Shown piece by piece: positions 6,902 to 15,213 of a DNA stretch of 36,230 nt. The notes below the pieces were generated by a model that saw only the letters and a program-made list of their open reading frames with translations, had not been told where the DNA came from and ran no database searches. The translations under genes and the position numbers were made by a program. Position 1 is the stretch's first letter. Every line of letters begins with the position of its first letter. The stretch comes from SCN-69-37 sp044507065 (GTDB taxonomy: Bacteria; Acidobacteriota; Vicinamibacteria; Vicinamibacterales; SCN-69-37). The DNA is taken from contig JBIQJY010000035.1 of NCBI GenBank assembly GCA_044507065.1, positions 1 to 36,230 on the forward strand. The letters are read 5' to 3'.

Positions 6902-8218
6902 ATGCGTGTGCTGCTCAAATCCGTCCACCTCGTCGATCCGGCTGCCGGCCGGAACGGGGAGTTCGACGTGCTCATCGAGGGGGCGACGATCGCCCGCGTG
7001 GAGAAGAACCTCGCGGCCGGCGATGCCCGCGTCGTCGAACTGCCGCGCGGGGCGGTGGTGACGCCGGGGCTGATCGATATTCACGTCCACCTGCGCGAGC
7101 CCGGCCAGGAGCACAAGGAGACGATTGCGTCAGGAACGGCGTCGGCCGTTGCCGGCGGCTTCACGGCCGTCGCGTGCATGCCGAACACCAGTCCGGTCAA
7201 CGATTCGGCATCGGTCACCGAGTTCATCGTGAAGCGCGCGGCCGAGGCCGCGCTGTCGCGTGTCTACCCGATCGGTGCCGTGTCGATGGGCTCGAAGGGC
7301 GAACAACTCACCGAGATCGGCGACCTCGTGAAGGCCGGCTGCGTCGCCATTACCGATGACGGGCACCCGGTCGAGACGGCACAGCTGATGCGACGGGCGC
7401 TCGAGTACGCGTCGATGTTCGGGATCCCCGTCATCGATCACTGCGAGGATCCGTCGCTCAAGGGCGACGGCGTCGCGCACGAGGGCGCCACGGCCACCAT
7501 GCTCGGCCTGAAGGGAATCCCCGGGGCGGCCGAGTCCATCATGGTCGAGCGGGACGTCTCGGTCGCCGAACTGACGGGTGGCCGCGTGCACATCGCGCAC
7601 ATGAGCGCCCGCCAGTCGCTGCGCGCGGTGCGCGAGGGGAAGGCGCGCGGCGTCGCGGTCACGACGGAAGTGGCGCCGCATCACTTCCTCCTGACAGATG
7701 GTGCCCTCGCCGAGTATCGCTACGATACGAACTTCAAGATGAACCCGCCGCTGCGCGAGGAAGCCGACCGGGCCGCGATGATCGACGGCATCCGCGATGG
7801 GTCGGTCGACGTCATTGCCACCGATCATGCGCCGCACCACGCCGACGAGAAGGCCCTCGAGTTCGACAGGGCGCCGTTTGGCATCGTCGGGCTCGAGACC
7901 GCCGTGTCGCTGTGCCTGGATCGACTCGTCCACGCGGGCCTCATCCCGCTCAGCCGGCTGATCGAACTGCTGGCACCCAATCCCGCGCGCGTGCTGGGGT
8001 TGCCAGGCGGGACACTGGCCGAAGGCGGACCGGCCGACCTCACCATCCTGATGCCCGATGCGCCGGTCACCATCCGCGCGAACACGTTCCGGTCGAAGGG
8101 CCGCAATACGCCGTTCGATGGCTGGACACTCAAGGGCGCCGTGGGCGCCACCATCGTCGGCGGGCGCGTTGTCTACGTGAACGAGCCGGTGCTCGGGCGT
8201 ACGGCGCTGGCCGGCTGA
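6902..8218 (+). CDS. pyrC: Dihydroorotase, class I
   Basis: Zinc amidohydrolase that closes carbamoyl aspartate to dihydroorotate. The protein has 438 residues, the length of the long class I form rather than the 340-residue E. coli form. Metal and substrate residues are seen in DIHVHLREPG (His61, His63), TDDGHPV (Asp152-153), IDHCEDPSL (His180), HIAHMSARQ, EVAPHHFLL and ATDHAPHH. The spacing matches active class I enzymes, so this is a catalytic enzyme and not the inactive PyrC' partner of some pyrB proteins. AAGAGGA lies 9 bases before the ATG. It closes the pyrR-pyrB-pyrC run. Confidence 0.95.
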   Translation: MRVLLKSVHLVDPAAGRNGEFDVLIEGATIARVEKNLAAGDARVVELPRGAVVTPGLIDIHVHLREPGQEHKETIASGTASAVAGGFTAVACMPNTSPVNDSASVTEFIVKRAAEAALSRVYPIGAVSMGSKGEQLTEIGDLVKAGCVAITDDGHPVETAQLMRRALEYASMFGIPVIDHCEDPSLKGDGVAHEGATATMLGLKGIPGAAESIMVERDVSVAELTGGRVHIAHMSARQSLRAVREGKARGVAVTTEVAPHHFLLTDGALAEYRYDTNFKMNPPLREEADRAAMIDGIRDGSVDVIATDHAPHHADEKALEFDRAPFGIVGLETAVSLCLDRLVHAGLIPLSRLIELLAPNPARVLGLPGGTLAEGGPADLTILMPDAPVTIRANTFRSKGRNTPFDGWTLKGAVGATIVGGRVVYVNEPVLGRTALAG

Positions 8219-8225
8219 CGCGTCG

Positions 8226-9155
8226 TTGCGGGTTCAACAGGCAGCGTACGCCGTGGCGTTGAAGACGTCGCTCGATCGGCTCTACGCATCATTCGATCAC
8301 CCCGAATCGGCGCTCGATCCCGTGGAGATCGTCCGTCGCTACACCGCGGTCGACGATCGGGAGATCGTGGCATTCGTGGCCGCGGGTCTGGCCTTCGGAC
8401 GGGTCGCCTCGGTGATGGCCTCTGTCGAGGCCGTTTGTCGCGTGATGGGCCCCCGTCCGGCGGCGTTCGTGCGGACGTTCGATCCGGCCCGCGACGGCCG
8501 CGCCCTGCAGCCGATCGTCCACCGGTGGGTCCGCGGCGTCGATCTCATCGCGCTCCTGTGGGTGCTTCGCGTCATTCTCGAGCGTCATGGTTCGCTCGAG
8601 GCCGCCACGGCGTGCGGCCTGCTGCCGGAACACGCCGACCTCGGGCCGGCCATCGAGCGGTTTTCGAACGAGGCGCGCGAGATCGATCTGCGGCCGGCCT
8701 ATGGCTCCGTGGTGCCGGCGCGTCCCGGCGTGCACTACTTCTTCTCGCGCCCGTCCACCGGTGGTGCCTGCAAGCGCCTGAACCTGTTTCTCCGCTGGAT
8801 GACGCGGCGCGACGGCGTGGATCCAGGTGGATGGTCGGCCATCCCGGCCTCGCACCTCATCGTGCCGCTCGACACGCACACGATCCGCGTGGGCAAGTGC
8901 CTGCGGCTCACACGGCGAACGTCGCCCGGGTGGAAGATGGCCGCCGACATCACAGGCGCGCTGCGGGCGATCCACCCCGACGACCCGGTTCGCTATGATT
9001 TCGCGCTGTGCCACCTCAGCATGATGGGATCGTGCGGATGGCAGACACCGCGTGGCAGCACGCAGTGCCCGCTCCGTGAGGTCTGTCGTCCCCGGCGTCC
9101 CGCGCGCCCCCGCAAGTCCGCCGGCGTGTCCCGCCTGGCAAAGGAGTCCCGATGA
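8226..9155 (+). CDS. TIGR02757/DUF2400 family protein with four-cysteine C-terminal cluster
   Basis: Conserved protein of unassigned function, 309 residues if started at TTG 8226; GTG 8253 is an equally possible start, and neither has a clear Shine-Dalgarno. Family features are DREIVAFVAAGLAFGRV (44-60), KRLNLFLRWMTRRD (183-196), LIVPLDTHTIRVGK (211-224) and a C-terminal set Cys262, Cys270, Cys281, Cys287 around MGSCGW and QCPLREVC. The helical DTH segment followed by a cysteine cluster recalls the [4Fe-4S] loop of endonuclease III/MutY glycosylases, so a DNA-repair-like fold is possible. The spacing (C-x7-C-x10-C-x5-C) differs from the classic C-x6-C-x2-C-x5-C. It follows pyrC by 7 bases and overlaps the next gene as ATGA. 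Confidence 0.85.
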   Translation: MRVQQAAYAVALKTSLDRLYASFDHPESALDPVEIVRRYTAVDDREIVAFVAAGLAFGRVASVMASVEAVCRVMGPRPAAFVRTFDPARDGRALQPIVHRWVRGVDLIALLWVLRVILERHGSLEAATACGLLPEHADLGPAIERFSNEAREIDLRPAYGSVVPARPGVHYFFSRPSTGGACKRLNLFLRWMTRRDGVDPGGWSAIPASHLIVPLDTHTIRVGKCLRLTRRTSPGWKMAADITGALRAIHPDDPVRYDFALCHLSMMGSCGWQTPRGSTQCPLREVCRPRRPARPRKSAGVSRLAKESR

Positions 9156-10231
9156 GCTCATCCACCGCCCCGGCGTCCCGGCCGCTCGAGGTGGCGCTGA
9201 TTGGATTCGGCGCCGCCGGCTCCCTGTTCCACGCCCCGTTCATTGCCGCCACACCCGGTCTGCGGCTGGCTTTCATCGTCACGCGCGACCCGGCAAAGGT
9301 GGCAATGGCCCGCTCGGAATATCCCGGCGCGGACGTGTGCGACTCGGCAGACGACATCTGGGCACGCCGCGACCGCGTCGACCTGGTGGTTGTGGCCGCG
9401 CCAAATGCGGCACACGTGCCCCTCGCGACAGCCGCCATCGAAGCCGGTCTGCCTGTCGTGGTCGACAAGCCGCTGGCGGTGACGGCCGCTCAGGGCGGGA
9501 CGCTCATCGATCTCGCGCGAGATCGCGGTGTGCTGCTCTCCGTATTTCAGAACCGCCGATTCGACGGGGACATGCGCACCCTGCGGAAACTGCTCGACGA
9601 GGGCGCACTCGGGCAGCCCGTGCGGTTCGAGTCGCGTTTCGAACGCTGGCGGCTGGTGCCGAAGCCGGGCTGGCGGCAGAGCGGCGCTCCAGAGGATGGC
9701 GGCGGGCTGCTCGTCGATCTCGGCAGCCACCTGATCGATCAGGCGCTGCAGCTGTTCGGACCTGCGGCAACGGTATATGCGGAACTCGATCGACGTCGTC
9801 CCGGCGTCGAGGTCGACGACGACGCGTTCGTCGCGATCACACATGCTTCAGGCGTGCGGTCGCACCTCTGGATGAGCGTGCTGGCCTCGCAGCTCGGGCC
9901 CCGCATGCGCGTGCTTGGCAGCCAGGCGTCCTATGTGAAGTTCGGACTCGACGGCCAGGAGGATGACCTGCGTGCGGGACTGCGCCCCGCCGGTGTCGAG
10001 GACTGGGGTGTCGAACCGGAGGATCGCTGGGGCACGGTGGGCGCTGGTGACGATCTCCGCCGTGTGCGGACCGAACGCGGCGACTACGGACTGTTCTATG
10101 CCGGCATCGAGGCGTCCCTGCGTCGCGGCGTGCCGCCCCCGGTCGACCCGGTCGACTCGTGGCAGGTCCTGCGCATCATCGAAGCGGCGCGGGCATCGGC
10201 TGCCGAGCGGCGGGTCGTCGCCGCTCGATGA
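9152..10231 (+). CDS. Gfo/Idh/MocA family NAD(P)-dependent oxidoreductase
   Basis: The protein has 359 residues and two domains. An N-terminal Rossmann fold carries GFGAAG (18-23). VDKPLAV (104-110) holds the catalytic lysine (Lys106), with Asp instead of the commoner Glu before it. DLGSHLIDQAL (189-199) provides the Asp/His active-site pair of the C-terminal domain. The sequence looks closest to the YdgJ/IolW-type branch that acts on sugars or inositols, but the substrate cannot be read from it. The ATG overlaps the preceding stop (ATGA) and has AAGGAG 8 bases upstream. The link to the preceding DUF2400 gene is positional only. Confidence 0.88.
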   Translation: MSSSTAPASRPLEVALIGFGAAGSLFHAPFIAATPGLRLAFIVTRDPAKVAMARSEYPGADVCDSADDIWARRDRVDLVVVAAPNAAHVPLATAAIEAGLPVVVDKPLAVTAAQGGTLIDLARDRGVLLSVFQNRRFDGDMRTLRKLLDEGALGQPVRFESRFERWRLVPKPGWRQSGAPEDGGGLLVDLGSHLIDQALQLFGPAATVYAELDRRRPGVEVDDDAFVAITHASGVRSHLWMSVLASQLGPRMRVLGSQASYVKFGLDGQEDDLRAGLRPAGVEDWGVEPEDRWGTVGAGDDLRRVRTERGDYGLFYAGIEASLRRGVPPPVDPVDSWQVLRIIEAARASAAERRVVAAR

Positions 10232-10255
10232 GTGCCCGGGCCACACGGCGCGGTC

Positions 10256-10261
10256 TATAGT
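10256..10261 (+). promoter_or_regulatory. -10 hexamer for the YfiT-like gene (leaderless type)
   Basis: TATAGT (5 of 6) ends 6 bases before the ATG at 10268; no Shine-Dalgarno is present. It implies this gene has its own promoter despite following the oxidoreductase by only 36 bases. Confidence 0.5.
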
Positions 10262-10267
10262 GTCCGC

Positions 10268-10792
10268 ATGGATGACCTGCGCTTTCCCATCGGCCGTTTC
10301 CAGGCTCCCGAGGCGTTCACTCCGTCGCTGCGCGCGGACTTCATTTCGCAGATCGAGGAGGCGCCGGCTCGGCTTCGCGAGGCCGTGTATCGGCTGACGT
10401 CCGAACAGCTGCAGACGCCGTACCGTGAAGGCGGATGGACGCTGGCGCAGGTCGTCCACCACCTGCCCGACAGCCACATGAACGCGTACGTGCGCTTCCG
10501 CCTGGCCCTGACCGAGGCCGAGCCCACCATCAAGGCCTACGACGAAGCCCGATGGGCCGAACTGCACGACGCCTCGTCGTCGGACATCGAGTCGTCGATG
10601 GTGTTGCTCGAAGGCCTGCACGGTCGATGGGTGAGCCTGCTGCGCCGGCTGTCGCCGGAGCAGTGGACACGCACGTTCCAGCACCCGGAGCGTGGTCGCG
10701 CGGTGCTCGACCGCGATCTGGCGCTCTACGCGTGGCACGGTCGCCACCACGTAGCGCACATCACGTCGCTGCGGAAGCGGCAGGGCTGGTAG
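10268..10792 (+). CDS. YfiT/BstA-like DinB-superfamily metal-dependent protein
   Basis: The protein has 174 residues and the four-helix DinB fold. It resembles Bacillus YfiT along its length: RFPIGRFQAPE at the N terminus, PYREGGWTLAQVVHHLPDSH (51-70), HMNAYVRFRLALTE, a WAEL segment, and YAWHGRHHVAHI near the C terminus. Metal ligands are expected to be one of His64/65 plus the two histidines of the WHxxHHxxH segment. YfiT relatives have been described as putative hydrolases and as thiol (bacillithiol) transferases. Whether this organism makes bacillithiol cannot be judged from the window. It is convergent with the glycosyltransferase at 10817, 24 bases away. Confidence 0.87.
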   Translation: MDDLRFPIGRFQAPEAFTPSLRADFISQIEEAPARLREAVYRLTSEQLQTPYREGGWTLAQVVHHLPDSHMNAYVRFRLALTEAEPTIKAYDEARWAELHDASSSDIESSMVLLEGLHGRWVSLLRRLSPEQWTRTFQHPERGRAVLDRDLALYAWHGRHHVAHITSLRKRQGW

Positions 10793-10816
10793 CCCGCCCC
10801 GGCAGATGCGGTGCGG

Positions 10817-11911
10817 CTATCTCGGGACGCGTGACGCGTAGACGCGCGCCACGCCGCGGACGAGCGCGTCGACGCTGAATTCGGCCATGACGCGCGTGCG
10901 TCCCGCGGCGCCCATGCGCGCGCGCATCGTGGCGTCGCGCAGCAGTGTCACGATGGCGTCGGCAAGCGCCGCCTCGTTGCGGGGCGGCACCAACAGGCCC
11001 GTGACGCCGTCATCGACCACCTCGGGGATGCCGCCGGTGAGCGTGCCCACGACCGCGCGTTCGCACGCCATCGCCTCGAGGATCGACGACCCCAGCCCCT
11101 CGGTCACCGAGCTCATCACGAACAGGTCGATCGAACGGAGCAGGCCCAGCACGTCGGTCCGGAAGCCGGTCAGCAGGACGTGGCGGTCGAGGCCGAGCGC
11201 ACCAATCTGCTGGCGGAGCGCATCCTCGAGTTCACCCTCGCCCATGACCAGCAGCCTCGCGTCCGGGATCTGCCGGACCACGAGCGCCATGGCGGCAAGC
11301 AGGTGCTTCTGTCCCTTGTGCGGTGCGAGCGCTGCGACGTTGGCGATGAGCGGCGCGCCCTGCGGCAGCCGGAACGCGGCGTGAGCATCGACGGTCGGTT
11401 GGCCGTCGATGTACCCCACGTTCACCCCGTCGTGTACGACCTCGATGCGGTCCGCCTCGATCCCGTCCTGCTCGAGGATGCTGGCGATGGTTCGCGACGC
11501 CGTGATGAAGACATCGACGTGGCTGTACTTCCACTTTGAGAACGCGTGCCGCTTCAGGTGGAAGTCCACCCGGCGGGAGGCGACGACGAGCGGGCGACCG
11601 TCGGTGGCGCTGCTCATCTGCCGGGCCATCGCCACGAGCGAGACGGCCATCGGATCGTGCGCGTGGATCACCTGCGGGCGGCGCTCCCGAATCACGCCGG
11701 CCAGTTGCCAGCCCGCCTGGATGTCGAACTCGCTCCGCGGCGAGAAACCGAGAAACCGCAAGCCTTCGCCGGCACGGCGGCGCAGTTCGCCGTTCTCGTG
11801 CGCGAGCAGTGTGGCATCGTGGCCGATTTCGGCCAGGCCGTTGACGGTCAACAGCACCTGGTTCTGGCCGCCGCGCCACGTCCGTGCCGTGTCGATGTGC
11901 AGGGATCGCAT
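10817..11911 (-). CDS. Glycosyltransferase family 4 (GT-B)
   Basis: The protein has 364 residues with a GT-B fold. The acceptor-side half starts MRSLHIDTARTWRGGQNQ. The donor-side half has VAALAPHKGQKHLL, LLVMGEGELEDAL and the E-x7-E nucleotide-sugar motif in TEGLGSSILEAMAC, followed by GGIPEVVDDGVTGLLVPP. These are standard features of GT4 enzymes that use UDP- or GDP-sugars. It lies 12 bases downstream of a WaaE-like GT2 gene on the same strand, so the pair probably adds sugars to lipopolysaccharide core or another surface glycan. Donor and acceptor are unknown. Confidence 0.88.
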   Translation of the reverse strand: MRSLHIDTARTWRGGQNQVLLTVNGLAEIGHDATLLAHENGELRRRAGEGLRFLGFSPRSEFDIQAGWQLAGVIRERRPQVIHAHDPMAVSLVAMARQMSSATDGRPLVVASRRVDFHLKRHAFSKWKYSHVDVFITASRTIASILEQDGIEADRIEVVHDGVNVGYIDGQPTVDAHAAFRLPQGAPLIANVAALAPHKGQKHLLAAMALVVRQIPDARLLVMGEGELEDALRQQIGALGLDRHVLLTGFRTDVLGLLRSIDLFVMSSVTEGLGSSILEAMACERAVVGTLTGGIPEVVDDGVTGLLVPPRNEAALADAIVTLLRDATMRARMGAAGRTRVMAEFSVDALVRGVARVYASRVPR

Positions 11912-11923
11912 CGCGTCGTCCGA

Positions 11924-12688
11924 TCAGGGCGAAGGCGGTGCTGCCGCGTGGCGTCCGAGGTCCCAGAGCTTGGCGAACTTCAGGAAGACGTAGTACGCGT
12001 TCATCGACGACACGATGAAGCCGGGCAGGCCGTCGGCCACGCCCCCCTTCAACACGTAGTTGCGGAGGAAGGCGGCCACCGGATGCACCACGACGTCGAG
12101 CACGTCGGCCCGGCGGCCCGACTCGAACATGTCCTCGGCCGCGAGGGTCGTGTAGCGATTCATCGTCTCCATGTGATGCGCGATGTCTCGATACGCATAG
12201 TGCTGCAGGTGATGCGTCAGCTGACCCGGCCGGCTGTCGAGCGTCACTGACTCGTGCACGCGACGCACCTGCCACGTGCCGTGGCGCCGGTCATAGAGCC
12301 GCAGCTGCAGATCGGGGTACCAGTCGGTGCTCCTGAACCAGCGGCCCAGGTGCCATGTGATACGCGGGATGCGGAAGCCGGCACTGGCCGGCGCCTCGAG
12401 CGTCGCGCGGATCTCGCGCGCCAGGTCCGGCGTCACCCGCTCGTCGGCATCGACCGACAGGATCCAGTCGTGGGTCGCCTGGGAGGCGGCGAAGTTCTTC
12501 TGCGCGGCGTATCCCGGCCAGTCGTGCACGACGACGCGCGCGCCGGCACGCCTGGCGAGCGCCACCGTGTCATCCGTGCTGCCGCAGTCGACGACGAGAC
12601 GTTCGTCGGCCCAGTCGACCGACGCCAGGCAGGCCTCGATGTGCGCCGCTTCGTTGCGGGTGATGATCGTGACGGACAATGACGCCAC
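11924..12688 (-). CDS. Glycosyltransferase family 2, WaaE/KdtX-like
   Basis: The protein has 254 residues. SVTIITRNEAAHIEACL opens a GT-A domain, DCGSTDDTVALARRAG binds the nucleotide, and SVDADERVTP carries the D-x-D metal motif. WYPDLQLRLYDRR and VHESVTL match the WaaE/KdtX branch, which adds glucose to the inner core of lipopolysaccharide in enterobacteria. The C terminus has a short amphipathic or membrane-proximal stretch (RNYVLKGGVADGLPGFIVSSMNAYY). The start is GTG at complement 12688-12686, with no Shine-Dalgarno but with TATAGT 8 bases upstream. It leads a two-gene unit with the GT4 gene. Confidence 0.87.
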   Translation of the reverse strand: MASLSVTIITRNEAAHIEACLASVDWADERLVVDCGSTDDTVALARRAGARVVVHDWPGYAAQKNFAASQATHDWILSVDADERVTPDLAREIRATLEAPASAGFRIPRITWHLGRWFRSTDWYPDLQLRLYDRRHGTWQVRRVHESVTLDSRPGQLTHHLQHYAYRDIAHHMETMNRYTTLAAEDMFESGRRADVLDVVVHPVAAFLRNYVLKGGVADGLPGFIVSSMNAYYVFLKFAKLWDLGRHAAAPPSP

Positions 12689-12696
12689 GGAGCGCG

Positions 12697-12702
12697 ACTA
12701 TA
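12697..12702 (-). promoter_or_regulatory. Extended -10 for the glycosyltransferase pair (leaderless type)
   Basis: TATAGT on the minus strand, preceded by TGT (an extended -10), ends 8 bases before the GTG start. Confidence 0.6.
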
Positions 12703-12736
12703 ACATTGGCCCGCCGGGGCCGGCCCGGCCGGGCCG

Positions 12737-12742
12737 TATACT
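12737..12742 (+). promoter_or_regulatory. -10 hexamer for truA (leaderless type)
   Basis: TATACT (5 of 6) ends 9 bases before GTG 12752. It follows a C/G-only stretch of self-complementary GGCC-rich sequence. Confidence 0.5.
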
Positions 12743-12751
12743 CGGACCCCG

Positions 12752-13516
12752 GTGGCTGACCACGCAATGATGGCCGTGCGGACGTTGAGATTGACGGTCG
12801 CCTACGATGGCACGGCCTATGTCGGCTGGCAGCGCCAGCGCAACGGCGTATCCGTGCAGCAGATTCTGGAGGACGCGCTGGCGCCCTTCCGGCCCGACCT
12901 CGATCCGCCCAGGGTGACCGGGGCAAGCCGCACCGACGCCGGCGTCCACGCCATCGGCCAGGTGGCGAGTGTGCGCGTCGCCTTCGATCATCCGGTCGAT
13001 GCGATATGCCGGGCGTTGAACATGCGATTGCCTGCCGACGTGCGCGTGCTGTCGGTCGACGAGGCTGACGCGGCCTTTCATGCGCGCCTGCACGCGCGGG
13101 GCAAGCGGTATCGCTACCGCATCGCGACGGCTCCCGTCGTGCTGCCCATGCACCGGTGGTTCGTCTGGCACGTGCCCGGGCGCCTCGATCTCCAGGCCAT
13201 GCGGGAGGCGGCAGCCCCGCTCGTCGGCGCACACGATTTTGCGGCGTTCCAGGCGACTGGATCGTCGGTCGTCGACACGCGTCGCGTCGTGCACCGCGTG
13301 GATCTCGTGCCGGCGGGTGACGAGCTGCACGTTGAAGTGGAGGGGGAGGGCTTTCTTCGCCACATGATCCGGATCATCACCGGTTCGCTGGTGGATGTCG
13401 GACTGGGGTCGCGGCCGCCGGACCGGATGCGCGCCGCGCTCGAATCGCGCGATCGCCGACGGTCGGGCCGCACGGCGCCAGCGGCAGGTCTGGTGCTCGA
13501 GCGCGTGTTCTACTGA
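12752..13516 (+). CDS. truA: tRNA pseudouridine(38-40) synthase
   Basis: Converts uridines 38-40 of the anticodon stem to pseudouridine. The product has 254 residues from GTG 12752. The catalytic motif GASRTDAGVHAIGQVA (57-72) places Asp62, followed by RGKRYRYRI, FQATGSSVVDTRR and the C-terminal GEGFLRHMIRIITGSLVDVG, all typical. ATG codons at 12767 and 12770 are alternative starts closer to the usual family N terminus, but neither has a Shine-Dalgarno. The -10 hexamer 9 bases before the GTG favours 12752. It diverges from the glycosyltransferase pair; uppS follows after about 105 bases. Confidence 0.94.
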   Translation: MADHAMMAVRTLRLTVAYDGTAYVGWQRQRNGVSVQQILEDALAPFRPDLDPPRVTGASRTDAGVHAIGQVASVRVAFDHPVDAICRALNMRLPADVRVLSVDEADAAFHARLHARGKRYRYRIATAPVVLPMHRWFVWHVPGRLDLQAMREAAAPLVGAHDFAAFQATGSSVVDTRRVVHRVDLVPAGDELHVEVEGEGFLRHMIRIITGSLVDVGLGSRPPDRMRAALESRDRRRSGRTAPAAGLVLERVFY

Positions 13517-13621
13517 GGGACGCGCGTGCCCGACCCGGGGTGGCGGGGGGCGACGGGCTGTCCGCCCACAGCCACGGTTTCGCCGCCATCCGGATCCGGG
13601 CTAAGATCGGCGCTGACTGTC

Positions 13622-14413
13622 ATGGGTCTTGCTGACATGCTGGCGGCTGTTCCCGCCGGATCCCCCGAAGAGGATCTGCTGCGACGCCTCGATTTCACCC
13701 GGCTGCCGCGCCACGTCGCCATCATCATGGACGGAAACGGACGATGGGCGGCCTCGCGCCATCTGGCGCGGGTCGAGGGGCATCGCGCCGGGATCGAGTC
13801 GGTCCGTGCGACGGTGGAGACCTCGGCGCGCATCGGCATTCCCGTACTGACCCTGTACGCCTTTTCGGTCGAGAACTGGAAGCGTCCGGACACGGAGGTC
13901 TCGGCGCTCATGGGGCTGCTGAAGCACTACCTTCGTCTCGAACTCAACTCGCTGCTCCGCAACAATATCCGGTTCAACGTCATCGGCCAGACCGCCCGTC
14001 TCAGCCCCGAGGTGCGGGCGGAGCTGGAGGATGCCGAAGTGCGGACCTCGCACAATACGGGCATGCTGTTCAATATCGCGCTCAGCTACGGCGGACGCGC
14101 CGAGATCGTCGACGCGGCGCGGCGCGCGATTGCCGACGGTCTCGAGCCCGACCAGCTCGATGAAGCTGCGTTTGCGGCCCGACTCTACACGGCCGGCCAG
14201 CCCGATCCCGATCTGCTCATCCGCACGAGCGGCGAGATGCGCGTCAGCAACTTCCTGCTGTGGCAGATCGCCTACGCCGAGATCTGGGTGACCGACGCAC
14301 TCTGGCCCGACTTCCGCACCTACCACCTGCTCGAAGCGCTCGTCGACTACCAGCGGCGCGACCGTCGTTACGGCGCCATTGCGCCGCCAGCGGTGGAGGT
14401 CGGGAAGGCGTGA
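13622..14413 (+). CDS. uppS: Isoprenyl transferase (undecaprenyl diphosphate synthase)
   Basis: Adds isopentenyl units in cis to make the C55 lipid carrier for peptidoglycan and surface glycans. The protein has 263 residues from ATG 13622. HVAIIMDGNGRWA (31-43, catalytic Asp37), LYAFSVENWKRP and the C-terminal DLLIRTSGEMRVSNFLLWQ are diagnostic. The reading frame is open back to GTG 13526, but those 32 residues are low-complexity and unlike the family. A TAAGAT box (13602-13607) and a CCGGATCCGG palindrome (13590-13599) lie in the 105-base gap, so it may have its own promoter. It heads the uppS-cdsA-dxr-rseP run, a gene order common in many bacteria. Confidence 0.94.
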   Translation: MGLADMLAAVPAGSPEEDLLRRLDFTRLPRHVAIIMDGNGRWAASRHLARVEGHRAGIESVRATVETSARIGIPVLTLYAFSVENWKRPDTEVSALMGLLKHYLRLELNSLLRNNIRFNVIGQTARLSPEVRAELEDAEVRTSHNTGMLFNIALSYGGRAEIVDAARRAIADGLEPDQLDEAAFAARLYTAGQPDPDLLIRTSGEMRVSNFLLWQIAYAEIWVTDALWPDFRTYHLLEALVDYQRRDRRYGAIAPPAVEVGKA

Positions 14414-14418
14414 GCTAG

Positions 14419-15213
14419 ATGCGCCTGGTTTCGGCCGCAGTACTGCTTGCCATCATCCTCGCCACGCTCTGGGCCCTGCCGCCCTGGGCCACCGCGGTGC
14501 TTGCGGCAATCGCGGCGTGTGCCGCGGCCGGCGAAGTGGCCGGCATGGCCGCGCACGCCGGCGCGCATGTGTCGCGTGCCTTCGTGGGTGTGGCCGGTGC
14601 GATCGTGTCGTTCGCGTTCCTCGCGTCGGCCATCGGCGCATCGGCTGACGCGCTGGCCGTAGTCCTGCTCGCGCTCGTGGTCGCGGGCGGGGTAACCACC
14701 CTCAGTCGGGGGCCCGATGCGGCCACCTTCACCCGCGCAGCCACCGCCACGATGGCGCCCGTCTACGTGGGACTGCCGCTGGGCGTCATCGCCTGGGTGC
14801 AGTACGTCCACGGGCCGGCCGCCACGACCTGGCTGCTCGTGATGATCGCCGTGAGCGATTCGGCCCAGTACTACTGCGGCCGGACGTTCGGCCGGCGCAA
14901 GCTGGCGCCCTCGGTCAGTCCGGCAAAAACCGTGGAAGGCGCTGTCGGCGGCGTGGCCGTTGCGGCAATCGTGGGAGCGGCCACCGTGTCGGTTGCCCTG
15001 CCGGGCGTTTCGATGGCCGCAGGCGCGCTGCTCACGCTCGCACTCGCGCTGGCCGGCATCGTCGGCGACCTGTTCGAATCACTGCTGAAGCGCAGCGTCG
15101 GGGTGAAAGACAGCTCCGCGCTGATCCCCGGGCACGGCGGCATCCTCGACCGCATCGACAGCCACCTGTTCGCGGCGCCGGTCTTCTACCTCTTCCTCAG
15201 GTTCCTCGCGTGA
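14419..15213 (+). CDS. cdsA: Phosphatidate cytidylyltransferase
   Basis: Integral inner-membrane enzyme that makes CDP-diacylglycerol from phosphatidate and CTP. The protein has 264 residues with about seven hydrophobic segments. The conserved C-terminal signature is complete: SPAKTVEGAVGG, GIVGDLFESLLKRSVGVKD and the catalytic PGHGGILDRIDS. The ATG lies 5 bases after the uppS stop with no clear Shine-Dalgarno, so reinitiation is likely. The stop overlaps the dxr GTG start (GTGA). Confidence 0.94.
   Translation: MRLVSAAVLLAIILATLWALPPWATAVLAAIAACAAAGEVAGMAAHAGAHVSRAFVGVAGAIVSFAFLASAIGASADALAVVLLALVVAGGVTTLSRGPDAATFTRAATATMAPVYVGLPLGVIAWVQYVHGPAATTWLLVMIAVSDSAQYYCGRTFGRRKLAPSVSPAKTVEGAVGGVAVAAIVGAATVSVALPGVSMAAGALLTLALALAGIVGDLFESLLKRSVGVKDSSALIPGHGGILDRIDSHLFAAPVFYLFLRFLA

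Noticed and set aside
10817..11911. The GT4 gene as BshA, which would pair with the YfiT-like protein in bacillithiol metabolism.
   Set aside because: The N terminus lacks the BshA pattern as I know it, the gene is cotranscribed with a WaaE-like transferase, and it is convergent with the YfiT-like gene.
13517..13621. A small RNA or extra N-terminal coding for uppS in the gap after truA.
   Set aside because: The stretch is low-complexity; it shows only a short CCGGATCCGG palindrome and a possible TAAGAT box, not enough to call an RNA gene.
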